This document shows positions 1 through 8,672 of a DNA stretch of 64,000 bases, piece by piece; within the stretch, counting starts at the first letter, position 1; each line of letters starts with the position of its first letter. The notes under the pieces were generated by a model. The model made no database searches. It was not told the DNA's origin and saw only the letters and a list, made by a program, of their open reading frames with translations. Origin of the DNA: Asanoa ferruginea (lineage in GTDB: Bacteria > Actinomycetota > Actinomycetes > Mycobacteriales > Micromonosporaceae). A program made the position numbers and the translations under genes. The DNA lies in NCBI RefSeq assembly GCF_003387075.1, contig NZ_QUMQ01000001.1:5146001-5210000 (forward strand). Direction: 5' to 3'.

Positions 1-1188
1 GCCAAGCGGATGCCCCGCCGCAACCTCACCACGCTGCGCGCCGAGAGCCTGATCAACGACGGCACCGCGCTGGTGCTGTTCACGGTCGCGGTCAGCGCGC
101 TGACGAGCGGGTCGAGGCCGAGCGTCCTGGCGGTCACCGGCACACTGATCTGGTCGGTCGTCGGCGGGCTGATCGCCGGCATCGTCGCTGGCGGTCTGAT
201 CATCTGGATCCGGCGGCGGATCGACGACCCGCTGCGCGAAGGCGGCCTGTCGATCGTCACCCCGTTCGGGGCGTTCTTCCTCGGCGAGCTGATCCACGCC
301 AGCGGCGTGGTCGCGGTCGTGGTCGCCGGCCTGGTCATCGCCTACTCCGGGCCGCGGGTCATCCGGGCCCGCTCCCGGGTGCAGGCGTTCGCCTTCTGGA
401 ACCTCTCCACCTTCATCGTCAACGGCAGCCTCTTCGTGCTCGTCGGTCTCCAGATCCCGTCGGCCGCCAAACGGATCGAGAACGACCAGATGGGCCGCGC
501 GGTGGGCATCGCGTTCGCCGCGGCCGCCGTGGTGATCGCGACCCGGCTCGCCTGGCTGCACGTCGCCGCGTTCCTGATCCGCACGTTCGACCGGCGCGAG
601 ATCCAGCGCACCCGGCGGCTCAACTGGAAGGTACGCACGGCGTACGGCTGGGCCGGCTTCCGCGGCGCCGTCTCCCTGGCCGCCGCGCTGGCGGTCCCGT
701 CCGTGCTCGACAACGGCGACCCGTTCCCGGACCGCGACCTGATCGTCTTCGTCACCTCCGTGGTGATCCTGGTGACCATCCTGGTGCAGGGGCTGACCCT
801 GCCGATGGTGGTCCGCTGGGCGGGGATGAGCACCGACACCGCCCGGGCCGACGAGGCCCGACACGCCCGGGTGCGCGCCGCCGAGGCCGGGCTGGCGGCG
901 CTGCCGGCGGTGGCCCGCTCGCTGAACGCGCCGCAGCCGATGACCGACCGGGTCCGGGCCGACTACGAGGCGGCCGCCAACGAGGCGCGCGGCAACAGCG
1001 GGCAGTCCGGGCTGACCAGCGCCGAACAGCTCGAGCGGCGGCTGCGGCTGGGCGTGCTGGAGCACGAGCGGCTGGCCGTGACCGCCATGCGGGACCGGCG
1101 GGAGATCGACGACATCGTGATGCGCGAACTCCAGGCCTCCCTCGACGTCACCGAGATGTCGCTGCTCGGCCCGAACCAGAACGACTGA
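1..1188 (+). CDS. CPA1-type Na+/H+ antiporter, 5' end cut by window edge
   Basis: The reading frame is open from base 1, so the N-terminal half lies outside the window and the visible ATG at 10 is internal. The visible part begins with the ESLINDGTALVLF segment, the hallmark of the cation/proton antiporter 1 core helices, followed by six or seven further hydrophobic segments and a hydrophilic C-terminal tail of about 120 residues rich in Arg and Glu. This class exchanges Na+ (or K+) for H+ across the cytoplasmic membrane in pH and salt homeostasis. A second antiporter at 56562-58220 shares the FPDRDL motif and tail architecture, so the two are paralogs. It is followed after 14 bases by a flavoprotein gene and may be cotranscribed. 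Confidence 0.85.
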   Translation, partial: AKRMPRRNLTTLRAESLINDGTALVLFTVAVSALTSGSRPSVLAVTGTLIWSVVGGLIAGIVAGGLIIWIRRRIDDPLREGGLSIVTPFGAFFLGELIHASGVVAVVVAGLVIAYSGPRVIRARSRVQAFAFWNLSTFIVNGSLFVLVGLQIPSAAKRIENDQMGRAVGIAFAAAAVVIATRLAWLHVAAFLIRTFDRREIQRTRRLNWKVRTAYGWAGFRGAVSLAAALAVPSVLDNGDPFPDRDLIVFVTSVVILVTILVQGLTLPMVVRWAGMSTDTARADEARHARVRAAEAGLAALPAVARSLNAPQPMTDRVRADYEAAANEARGNSGQSGLTSAEQLERRLRLGVLEHERLAVTAMRDRREIDDIVMRELQASLDVTEMSLLGPNQND

Positions 1189-1202
1189 AAGGAGCCAACA
1201 GC

Positions 1203-2552
1203 ATGACGACCCTGTCCGACCGGGTACGCGGCCCGGTCTACCAGCCCGGCGACGACGGATTCGCGGCCGCCGCGGCCGGCTTCAACCTGTCCTTCGCACC
1301 CCGACCCGACCTGGTGGTGACCGCGACGTCCGTCGACGACGTCGTCGAGGCGGTGCGGTTCGCCCGCTCCGCCGGAATGCGGGTCAGCGTGCAGGGCACC
1401 GGGCACGGCGCCGAGGCGCCGATCGAGTCCGGCCTGCTGATCATCACCAGCCGGCTCGACCACCTCACCGTCGACCCGGCCGCCTGCGTCGCGACGATCG
1501 GCGCCGGGGTGCGCTGGAAGGCGGTGGTGGACGCCGCGGCCGAACACGGGCTGGCGCCCGTCACCGGCTCGTCGCCGGCGGTCGGCGCGGTCGGCTACCT
1601 GCTGGGCGGCGGAGTCGGCCCGCTGGCCCGCAGTCACGGTTTCAGCTCCGACTACGCGACCGGGTTCACCGTCGTGACCGGCGAGGGCGACGTCGTCGAG
1701 GCCGACGCCGACACCAACCCCGACCTGTTCTGGGCCTTGCGGGGCGGCAAGTTCGGGCTGGGCGTCGTGACCGAGATGCGGGTCCGCCTCGTCGAGCTGA
1801 CGTCTGTCTATGGTGGATCGTTCTTCGTGGACACTTCTGACATCGAGCGGATGCTGCGGGCCTGGATCGACTGGACCGACGGGGCCGACGACCGGGTGAC
1901 CACCAGCGTCCAGCTGGTCGGGTTCCCGCCGCTGCCCGAGGTGCCCGAGCCGATGCGCGGCAAACTGTTGCTCAGCGTGCGGTTCGCGTTCCCCGGCGAC
2001 CCGGCCGAGGGGCAGCGCCTGGTGGCGCCGCTGCGCGCCGCCGCACCGGTCTACCTCGACATGCTCGGCGAGCTGCCGGCCACCGAGCTGGGCCGGATCC
2101 ACAACGACCCGGCCGACCCGATCCCGGCCTACGTGCACGGGAACATGCTCGACCGGATCGACCAGGGCCTGGGCACGGCATTCCTCGACGTGATCGGGCC
2201 GGGCGCCCCCGACTCGCCGTTCTTCGCCGGCGAACTGCGCCACCTCGGCGCGGCCACCAGTCGTGACGTGCCCGGCGGCTCCGCCGTTGGTGGGCGCGGT
2301 GCCGGCTTCGCCTGCGCGTTCGTCGCCGGGCAACCGGAACTGTTCGCCACCGCGGCACCGGCCGCGGCCGCGCACTGGGACAGCACGGCGGCGCCGTGGA
2401 TCTCCGACGTCAACAACGCCAACGTGGTGAGCCAGCCGATCACGGCGGAGCGGGTCGCCGCCTGCTGGCCCGACGACATCCGCGAACGGCTCGGCCAGGT
2501 GCGCCGCCGCTACGACCCGGACCAGCTCACCGCCGGTTGGTGGCAGCGATGA
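1203..2552 (+). CDS. FAD-linked oxidoreductase of the berberine-bridge (BBE) type
   Basis: 449 residues. The N-terminal PCMH-type FAD-binding domain is clear: PDLVVTATSVDDV, then VQGTGHGA, whose histidine is the usual 8alpha-FAD attachment site, then a GYLLGGGVG segment and the ALRGGKFGLGVVTEM signature around residues 180-200. The C-terminal end (RYDPDQLTAGWWQR) resembles the BBE substrate-domain tail, although the usual N-P motif is altered. The second cysteine that makes bicovalent FAD in some members is not evident at the expected place. Such enzymes oxidise alcohols, sugars or amines; the substrate here is unknown. AAGGAG precedes the ATG. Its last 26 bases overlap the convergent hydrolase gene. 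Confidence 0.85.
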   Translation: MTTLSDRVRGPVYQPGDDGFAAAAAGFNLSFAPRPDLVVTATSVDDVVEAVRFARSAGMRVSVQGTGHGAEAPIESGLLIITSRLDHLTVDPAACVATIGAGVRWKAVVDAAAEHGLAPVTGSSPAVGAVGYLLGGGVGPLARSHGFSSDYATGFTVVTGEGDVVEADADTNPDLFWALRGGKFGLGVVTEMRVRLVELTSVYGGSFFVDTSDIERMLRAWIDWTDGADDRVTTSVQLVGFPPLPEVPEPMRGKLLLSVRFAFPGDPAEGQRLVAPLRAAAPVYLDMLGELPATELGRIHNDPADPIPAYVHGNMLDRIDQGLGTAFLDVIGPGAPDSPFFAGELRHLGAATSRDVPGGSAVGGRGAGFACAFVAGQPELFATAAPAAAAHWDSTAAPWISDVNNANVVSQPITAERVAACWPDDIRERLGQVRRRYDPDQLTAGWWQR

Positions 2553-3408
2553 CCCGGCCGTCCTCGTCGGACGGCGTGAGGAACTCGGTCAGATCGTCGG
2601 CGAACTCGCGGAAATGCTGGAACAGGAAGCCGTGCGCCGCATCCGGGTAGATCTTGATGTCGGCGTTCGGCAACAGGCCGGCGACCAGGTGGCTGTAGCG
2701 GGGCAGCATCATCGGGTCGCTGTCACCGTTGGCGACGAAGACCGGAACGTCGATCGCGCTGAGCCGTTGCAGGGCCGCGTGGTTGGGCGTGCCCCAGCGG
2801 ACCACGGCGTCATACTGCGCGAGCCGGGTGTCCCAGGTGGTCACCTCGTCGCGGCCGGCCTCGCGGGTGTAGATCCGCTCGAGGGTCTGCTGCCCGGCGG
2901 CCTGGCTGGTCTCGCTCGGTGCGAAGAACACCGACAGGTAGTTTTCGGGCCTCATCTCGGGGGCGCCTACCGCGCCGATCACCTCGGGCGCCCAGCCGAA
3001 CATGCCCTCCGCACCCTCGGGAGCGGTCGAGGCCAGCACCAGCCGGCGGATCAGGCTCGGCCGGTCGAGCGCGACCCGCTGCGCCACGAAGCTGCCGATC
3101 GAGAAGCCGAGCACGTCGATCCGGTCGAGGCCGAGCGAGGTGACGAACGCGACGGTCTCCCGCGCCATCTGGTCGATGGTGTCGGCGGTGCGCCCGGTGC
3201 TGGCGCCCACGCCGGCGTAGTCGAACATGATCACCCGGCGGCCGGCCGACAGCGCGTCGATCAGGGCCGGATCCCAGAAGTCGAGGTTGCCGCGATAGTG
3301 CTGGAGCAGCACCAGCGGCAGCCCGCCCTGGCCCGTCTCGCGGTAGGCGTAGGTCACGCCGTCCGCCGCCGTGGTGGTCTTGTTCTCGGTTTCCAGATAG
3401 GGCGCCAT
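2527..3408 (-). CDS. alpha/beta-fold hydrolase
   Basis: 293 residues with a complete alpha/beta hydrolase plan: oxyanion strand LVLLQHYRG, the nucleophile elbow GFSIGS (Ser about residue 105), an acidic residue in NGDSDPMM, and the late histidine in DAAHGF. The sequence resembles the haloperoxidase/lactonase-like branch common in actinobacteria, so esterase, lactonase or perhydrolase activity is possible; the substrate cannot be inferred. GAGGGAA lies upstream of the ATG at 3408. It is convergent with, and overlaps by 26 bases, the flavoprotein gene. No signal peptide, so cytosolic. Confidence 0.85.
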   Translation of the reverse strand: MAPYLETENKTTTAADGVTYAYRETGQGGLPLVLLQHYRGNLDFWDPALIDALSAGRRVIMFDYAGVGASTGRTADTIDQMARETVAFVTSLGLDRIDVLGFSIGSFVAQRVALDRPSLIRRLVLASTAPEGAEGMFGWAPEVIGAVGAPEMRPENYLSVFFAPSETSQAAGQQTLERIYTREAGRDEVTTWDTRLAQYDAVVRWGTPNHAALQRLSAIDVPVFVANGDSDPMMLPRYSHLVAGLLPNADIKIYPDAAHGFLFQHFREFADDLTEFLTPSDEDGRVIAATNRR

Positions 3409-3477
3409 GCCGCAATTCCCTCGGGTCGACTGCGTGACGGCAAACCGGGGGAGGACCGTTCCAGCCTAGCCGCGCGC

Positions 3478-3512
3478 GCCGCCCGCAGCGCCTGATGGCT
3501 GCTGCGGGCGGC
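3478..3512 (-). terminator. Hairpin terminator downstream of the Pro/Ala-rich secreted protein gene
   Basis: A perfect 12-bp inverted repeat (GCCGCCCGCAGC at 3478-3489, complement at 3501-3512, 11-base loop) begins about 20 bases after the stop codon at 3534. There is no T-tract, as is usual for high-GC actinobacterial terminators. Confidence 0.65.
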
Positions 3513-3533
3513 GGTGTGGGGCAAACTCGCCGG

Positions 3534-5536
3534 TTAGGGCGTGGCGGTCTTGGTTGCCTTGGGCTTGGCGGTCTTGGCGGTTTTGGTGGCGGTGGTGGCC
3601 TTGGGCTTCGCCGACTTCGTGCCGGTCGCCTTCGGCTTGGCGGCCTTCTTGGCCGGCTTCGCCTTCTTCTCCTCGGCAACGGCGGCACCACCGCTGCTGC
3701 CCGGCATCCAACTGGTCGCGGCCGGGTCATCGGTGCGGGCGGGCTCCGTGGTCGCGGTGTCCGGGTCGACCGGCACCGCGTTGAGCGAGGTGGAGGCGCC
3801 CGGGCCCCAGGCGCCGGCGTCGATGGGCGCCGGTTCGTTGGCCACCGGGCCGGGGTCGACCGGCAAGGGCAGGATCGGCTCGGGTACGACCGGCGCCGGG
3901 TCAACCGCCACCGGCGCGGGCTCGGCGGCGACCGGGGGCGGATCCTGGTGCTGGGCGGCGGCGGGGCGGGACTGCTGCGGCTCGTCGTGCTGCGGCTCGG
4001 CCTGCTGCGGTGCCGGCTCGTAGTGGTGCTGCTCCTCGTCCGCCGGCTGCTCGTACACCTGCTCGGGTTGTGCTTCTTCGTGGTGCTCCTGGTATTCGGG
4101 CTCGGCCGCGCTGTGGTCCTCGCCGGACCAGTCGTCGGTCGGCTGGCAGTCGGGGGCGTAGGGCGCTTCGTAGGACTCGACGGAGGGCGCCTCGTAGGAC
4201 TCGGCCCACGGCGTCGCCTCTTCGGTGACGGTGGTGCCCTCGTCGACCCAGCCCCACCCGTCGGAGCTGTCCGACCAGTCGTTGCCCCAGCCGCTGTCGT
4301 CGGTCCACTCCTCGCCGGCCGCGTTCCAGTCGGAGTTGGCGGTGCTCGGGTCGACGTAGCGGGGGTCGACAAAGCCCTCGTTCGCGGTGAGCGGCGGCGC
4401 GGCGGTCGCGTCGTAGGGCACGGCGCTGTCGACCGAGCCGTCGGGCATGACCTGGTTGGGATCCGGGCCACGGTGCCGGGCACGGCGGACGGCGTGGCGT
4501 AGGGATCGGCCAGGGCGGCCTCGGGCGTCGGGGTCGGGGTGGCCCACGGGTCGGCGGTGGCGATCGCCGAGGGGTCCGGCGTCGCCATGTCGGGGAAGAC
4601 CGCCTGCTCGGTCGCCGGGGCAATGCCGGGGTCGGGCTCGGCCATCCCGCCGCCGATGCCGCCGGTCATCGACTCGGTCGGCAGCGCCGGGTCGACGTAG
4701 GCCTCCGGAACCAGGTAGGGGTCGGTCGTCGCGTAGGGGTCCACGGTGGGGTCGGGCGCGGCGTAGGGGTCGGTCAGCGGCGGCAGCGCGGTGGCCGACG
4801 GCAGCGGTGTCGGGTCAACGGTGGCGGCGATCCCGGGCACGGCCGGCGCGGGGGTGGGCGCGACCGTCGGTGCGATCCCCGGCGCTGACGGCTGGACGTC
4901 ACCGGGTGCGGGAGCGGACCCGACCGCGGGGGCGGAGGCGACGGCGGGAGCGGACCCGACTGCGGGCGGGGACTCGACTGCGATGCCGGGGACCGACGGG
5001 GCGAGCTGCGGCAGGGCGGAGGCGTCCGGTGTCACGGTCGGGATCGGGGTCCCGGCGTCCGGCGCCGGGGTCAGCGCGCTCTGCGGGTCGACCGGGGTGC
5101 CGGTCGGCTGGTCGGTCGCGGCCACACCCGGCGACGGCGCGCCGCTCGGGGCCGCGAGCGGCTCGCCGGTGGTGCTCGGCGCCGGTTGCGGCGTCAGCGG
5201 GGCCGGGGCCGGCGAGGGCGTCGGCGTCGGTGCGCCGGCCGGGTCCGCGGTGCCGGCGGCGGGCGCGGCGGCGGCGTCCGGCGCGGCGGCCAGCGGCGGC
5301 ACCGGCACGTCGGTCGGCGCCTGCTCCAGGTAGCCGTCGCTGTGCTCCGGCTCGGACCAGCCGTCGGCCTCGGACCAGCCGTCGGACCAGTCGTCGGCCG
5401 GAGCATCGGTGACCGCGCACATGTCCGTGCCGGTGCCGGACATCACGGTCTGCACCCTGGCGAACGCGGGCACCTGGGCGAGCAGGCCCATCGCGCTCAT
5501 CACTGCCACGGCACCGAGCCGCGCACGTTTCTTCAT
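3534..5536 (-). CDS. Secreted Pro/Ala-rich low-complexity protein with Lys-rich tail, apparent frameshift
   Basis: Starts at 5536 with a clear Sec signal (MKKRARLGAVAVMSAMG..., cleavage after AFA). A mature part rich in Pro, Ala, Thr and Asp follows, with acidic Trp-Ser-Asp-Gly repeats (DDWSDGWSEADGWSE) and DPYA/TDPY repeats. Near 4470-4490 this frame runs into Arg/Pro junk. The same composition and the same W-S-D-G repeats (WTDDSGWGNDWSDSSDGWGW) resume in another frame and continue to 3534, ending in a histone-H1-like K-A-K-P-rich tail. The 2003-bp span is one base short of a whole number of codons, so a single missing base would restore one protein of about 667 residues. It could be a sequencing error or a real mutation. 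No known family recognised; a cell-wall-associated or extracellular role is suggested only by the signal peptide. Confidence 0.6.
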
Positions 5537-5826
5537 CTGATCCCCCGTAGTCAGCTGATCGTCCGCCTGCGGCCGGTGCGGGGCGCGCGCCCACACACCG
5601 CCACCTCCCGCGTCACTTCGGTCCCGAGCCGGACATGCGGCCCGCTCACGCCCGTACGGCCGATAGTGCCCGAACGGGGGCACAAAAGATGAGAATCCGG
5701 AGAATCTGTCTCACATCTGCCCTGCGTGGGGTCAACGATGCCGTCTCGACCTGTTTGCCCGGTGCTCAACCGGCGGTCGCGTCACATCGGCGTAGTTGGC
5801 ATCCACGGCCAGCTACCCTTCCGGCC

Positions 5827-6507
5827 ATGACCCTGCTCGCCGTGGCCCACCGGGCCGGCAACACCCTGCCTGACCTGCGGGCGGCGCTGGCCGCCGGGGT
5901 CGACCTGGTCGAGGCCGACGTGCACCTCTATCGCGGCGCGCTGGAGATCCGGCACCGCAAGGCGCTCGGCCCGCACCTCTACTGGGAGCGGTGGGCCCAG
6001 GTGCACCGCCGCCGCGACCTGATCGTCCCCGACCTGCGCGAGGTGCTGGCCACGGCGGCCGGCGACCCCAGGCTCATGCTCGACCTCAAAGGCCCGTCAC
6101 TCGACGTCGCCCCCGAGGTCGCCGGGGCGTTGCGGCTTTACGCGCCGGGCATACCGGTGGCGGTGTGCACCAAGCAGTGGGCGATGCTCGACGCGTTCGC
6201 CGGCCAGTCGCACGTGCGCCGGATCCTGTCGGCGAGTGACCCCTTGCAGCTTGCGCGCCTGCGCGCCCGACTGCGCCGCGGCCGCGTTGACGGCGTGTCG
6301 ATCCGGCTCCGGCTGCTCTCCGCCGCGGTGGTCGAGGAACTGCACCGGGCCACCGACACCGTGCTCGCCTGGCCGGTGGACACCCCGGCGGCGCTGGCGC
6401 GGGCCCGGTCGATCGGTGTGACCGGCGTGATCAGCAAGAACCTGCCGATGCTGGCGGGCCTCGCCACCGAGCCCGTCCGCCGCGCCGGCATCGAACTCGC
6501 CGCCTAG
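5827..6507 (+). CDS. Glycerophosphodiester phosphodiesterase family protein
   Basis: 226 residues, starting at the ATG at 5827. It begins with the family signature AHRAGNTLPDLRAALAAGVDLVEADVHL, which supplies the His-Arg pair and the Glu-Ala-Asp metal ligands. Internal segments RHRKALGP, LMLDLKGP and the late WPVDTPAALARARSIGVTGVISKN complete a GDPD TIM barrel. Members hydrolyse glycerophosphodiesters to glycerol-3-phosphate and an alcohol. It has no signal peptide and is therefore predicted cytosolic. The family Asn following the catalytic His is represented by a Gly-Asn pair (AGNTLP). It faces a DMT-type permease gene, whose open frame runs antisense through most of this gene. Confidence 0.85.
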   Translation: MTLLAVAHRAGNTLPDLRAALAAGVDLVEADVHLYRGALEIRHRKALGPHLYWERWAQVHRRRDLIVPDLREVLATAAGDPRLMLDLKGPSLDVAPEVAGALRLYAPGIPVAVCTKQWAMLDAFAGQSHVRRILSASDPLQLARLRARLRRGRVDGVSIRLRLLSAAVVEELHRATDTVLAWPVDTPAALARARSIGVTGVISKNLPMLAGLATEPVRRAGIELAA

Positions 6508-7365
6508 CCCGACCGCTGCCGACCGGGCCAACCCCCACGCACCGGCCAGCAGCAGCGCGGCGGCACCACCGAGCGCCGCGATCGCACCGACCCCACGCGG
6601 CGGCGCGGTGTGGAAGGCCACCATCCCGAGCAGGTAGCTGGCCACCGGATTGGTGATCGACCCCGCAGTCACGGCCGCGGCCAGCGACCCCGACGCGAAC
6701 GCCTGCTGACCGAGCACAAGAGCGCCAAGAATCGAGACCAGCAGCGCGTACGCCGGCCAGTCGGTCACCGTCGCGGCAGCACCACGCACGGCCGCGCTCT
6801 CGGCGGTGACCTTGAGGAGCACGGCACTGAGGGCCGAGCAGAGCGCGCCGCCGACGGCCAGCAGGGTCGCGTACCCCCGGCGCCCGATCTTGGTGGTGGC
6901 GACCGTGACCGTCAGTCCGGCGAGCACGACCGTCGCGGCGAGCGCGACCAGCACCCGCGCCCGATCGGAGTGCCCGTGCGCCGGCACCGTGCCGCGAACG
7001 GTGAGGAACAGCGCGAGCGCACCCACGATGGCGCCGGCGGCCAACCAGTCCCGGACCCGCGGCCAACGCCGGCTGCGCCGGGCACCGAGCGGCAGGGCGA
7101 AGAGCAGCTGGGTGGCCAGCAGCGGCTGCACGAGCCCGACCGACCCGAGATGCAGGGCGACGGCCTGCACGCCCGCGCCGAGCGCGCTGGTCACCTGACC
7201 GGAAACCCAGACCGGCGAGCGCACCAGGCGATGCGCGACCCGCAGCAGCGGCAACGGACCGCCGGTGCCGGTTCCGGCCGCGCGCTGGGCAGCGTGTTGC
7301 TGCAACGCCGCCGCGACCGACAGGAGGACGGCGGCCGACAGGCCGAGCAGCACGACGAGAAGCAT
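6097..7365 (-). CDS. DMT/EamA-like ten-helix permease
   Basis: Start chosen at the ATG at 7365, with GGGGAGG five bases upstream. Residues 1 to about 285 contain roughly nine or ten hydrophobic helices with internal pseudo-repeat (LLATQLLFALPLGA; SITNPVASYLLGM), resembling actinobacterial EamA/DMT permeases of unknown substrate. The open frame continues to 6097, but everything after about 6510 is antisense to the glycerophosphodiesterase gene and looks like shadow translation (Arg, Gly, His-rich, no helices). A stop in an adjacent frame lies at 6504-6506, sharing the CTAG with the stop of the opposite gene, so the functional protein may end there if a frameshift is present. The 3' boundary is therefore uncertain. 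Confidence 0.65.
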   Translation of the reverse strand: MLLVVLLGLSAAVLLSVAAALQQHAAQRAAGTGTGGPLPLLRVAHRLVRSPVWVSGQVTSALGAGVQAVALHLGSVGLVQPLLATQLLFALPLGARRSRRWPRVRDWLAAGAIVGALALFLTVRGTVPAHGHSDRARVLVALAATVVLAGLTVTVATTKIGRRGYATLLAVGGALCSALSAVLLKVTAESAAVRGAAATVTDWPAYALLVSILGALVLGQQAFASGSLAAAVTAGSITNPVASYLLGMVAFHTAPPRGVGAIAALGGAAALLLAGAWGLARSAAVGLGGEFDAGAADGLGGEARQHRQVLADHAGHTDRPGPRQRRRGVHRPGEHGVGGPVQFLDHRGGEQPEPDRHAVNAAAAQSGAQARKLQGVTRRQDPAHVRLAGERVEHRPLLGAHRHRYARRVKPQRPGDLGGDVE

Positions 7366-7537
7366 CCGCACCTCCCCGCCGAGACGATCTCACAGCGCGG
7401 CGGCGACGAACCCCATCCCGTCGATCGTCCATCGGAAGTTCATCGCTGCGATAGCGCGGATAGGCCGGGAATAGGTGCGGGCAGCAGGGTGCCCGTGTGC
7501 GGTGCCCGAGGGGGGCCCGCGGTGAGGAGAAGCGGGC

Positions 7538-7981
7538 ATGACGCGAACCAAAAGGGCCACCCGGATCGGGCTCTGGCTCGCCGCCATGGCGGCGACGACC
7601 GTCACGTCGGTCGTCGTCCTGCAATCGCCGTCGCAGGCGGCAACCCTGCACTGCAACCGGGTCGGCCAATCCAACGACGCCTACGTGCCGATCTTCTATC
7701 CGTCCTGGGATCCATTCAACTGCCTGCTGACACGGGGCGACCGCTCGGACGCGGTCCGCCAGCTCCAGAACGACATGAACATCTGCTACCACCAGGAGAT
7801 GTGGAACCTGTTGGGCAAAGACGTCGGTGTCGACGGCGACTTCGGGCCCGAGACCGAGCGGGCGCTGCGCAGGGTGCAGCAGTTGGCCGGCACCGCCGCT
7901 GATGGCGAATACGGGCCCAACACCCGGCGGGCCATGATGCATCAGCGGACCTCGGGCGCCTATTGCGGCCGGGTCTCGTAG
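7538..7981 (+). CDS. Secreted peptidoglycan-binding-domain protein
   Basis: 147 residues with a Sec signal peptide (basic start MTRTKRATR, hydrophobic core, cleavage near SQA-A). The mature part contains one PGB1-like repeat: RGDRSDAVRQLQNDMN, then VDGDFGPETERALRRVQQ and DGEYGPNTRRAMM, the V-D-G-x-F-G-P-x-T pattern typical of peptidoglycan-binding domain 1. Two or three cysteines in the mature protein could form disulfides. There is no attached catalytic domain, so it is probably an extracellular wall-binding protein. GAGGAG precedes the ATG. A perfect 28-base palindrome follows the stop. Confidence 0.85.
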   Translation: MTRTKRATRIGLWLAAMAATTVTSVVVLQSPSQAATLHCNRVGQSNDAYVPIFYPSWDPFNCLLTRGDRSDAVRQLQNDMNICYHQEMWNLLGKDVGVDGDFGPETERALRRVQQLAGTAADGEYGPNTRRAMMHQRTSGAYCGRVS

Positions 7982-7990
7982 ACGGGTGCG

Positions 7991-8018
7991 CCGGTGACCG
8001 CCGCGCGGCGGTCACCGG
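7991..8018 (+). terminator. Perfect 28-bp palindrome, likely terminator
   Basis: The self-complementary stretch CCGGTGACCGCCG/CGGCGGTCACCGG with a two-base centre sits 10 bases after the stop of the peptidoglycan-binding protein gene and about 28 bases before the next gene. A very stable GC hairpin without T-tract; transcription termination is the simplest reading. Confidence 0.65.
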
Positions 8019-8045
8019 TTGCACGGGTGTGCGACCCTCGGCCGC

Positions 8046-8672
8046 GTGAACCCCAAGGGGTGGCAGGGCCAGCTCGCGGTCTACAAGGAACTTATGGACC
8101 TGGCCGAGCAACGGTTCGCCGTGCTGACCGATGGCCTCGACCATCCCCGGATCGACACGGCACGTGGGCGGATCGAGAATTCCGCCGACGCACTGGCCCG
8201 GGTGGCGGGCGGCCTGTCCGGCTGGACGCGCACCTGGTTCGGCGCGGTGCTGTTGGGCATCGCGGCCTGGGCGGTGGCCACCGTTGCCGGGCCCCTCGCC
8301 GGCCTGCCGGCGGGCTGGACGATCACGGTCACCGTGACGGTGGTGCTGGCGGCGCATCTGCCGGTCTTCCTGTTGACCAACGCTCTTGCGGAACGGGTCA
8401 ACCGCCGGCGGACGAGGCGACGGGCGGAGCCGGTGTCGATTGTGGAGCCGGAAGACCCCGATCCGGCGGTGGCGGTCATCGAGCTGCTGTGGGCGGTCCG
8501 TGACGGGCTGGCCACCGTGTTGCGGCAGTGGCCCGAGGCCTACATCATCGGCGTCGACCGGCTGGCCAGCCGCGATCGCCACCTCTACTGGGCCAGCGTC
8601 GCCGACCGCGACCTGTGCGTAGCCATCGACTCCATCGAGATCTGGCGCGACACCCGCGAGGCTGACCGGTGA
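8046..8672 (+). CDS. Hypothetical membrane protein with two helices (first of a pair)
   Basis: 208 residues from the GTG at 8046. It has an amphipathic N-terminal region (residues 1-55), two adjacent membrane helices (about 60-115: VLLGIAAWAVATVAG and TITVTVTVVLAAHLPVFLL), then a basic stretch and a cytosolic C-terminal domain of about 80 residues with several Trp. No family recognised. Its stop overlaps the GTG of the next gene by four bases (GTGA), implying translational coupling; the next protein has the same layout (helical start, two helices, Arg-rich junction), so the two probably work together. Confidence 0.6.
   Translation: MNPKGWQGQLAVYKELMDLAEQRFAVLTDGLDHPRIDTARGRIENSADALARVAGGLSGWTRTWFGAVLLGIAAWAVATVAGPLAGLPAGWTITVTVTVVLAAHLPVFLLTNALAERVNRRRTRRRAEPVSIVEPEDPDPAVAVIELLWAVRDGLATVLRQWPEAYIIGVDRLASRDRHLYWASVADRDLCVAIDSIEIWRDTREADR

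Noticed and set aside
3495-4502. A plus-strand Gly/Arg/Leu-rich open frame opposite the Pro/Ala-rich secreted protein gene
   Set aside because: It starts on top of the terminator hairpin and consists of low-complexity antisense sequence.
7991-8018. The 28-bp palindrome as an operator for the downstream membrane protein pair
   Set aside because: Its length, perfection and place right after a stop codon fit a terminator better.
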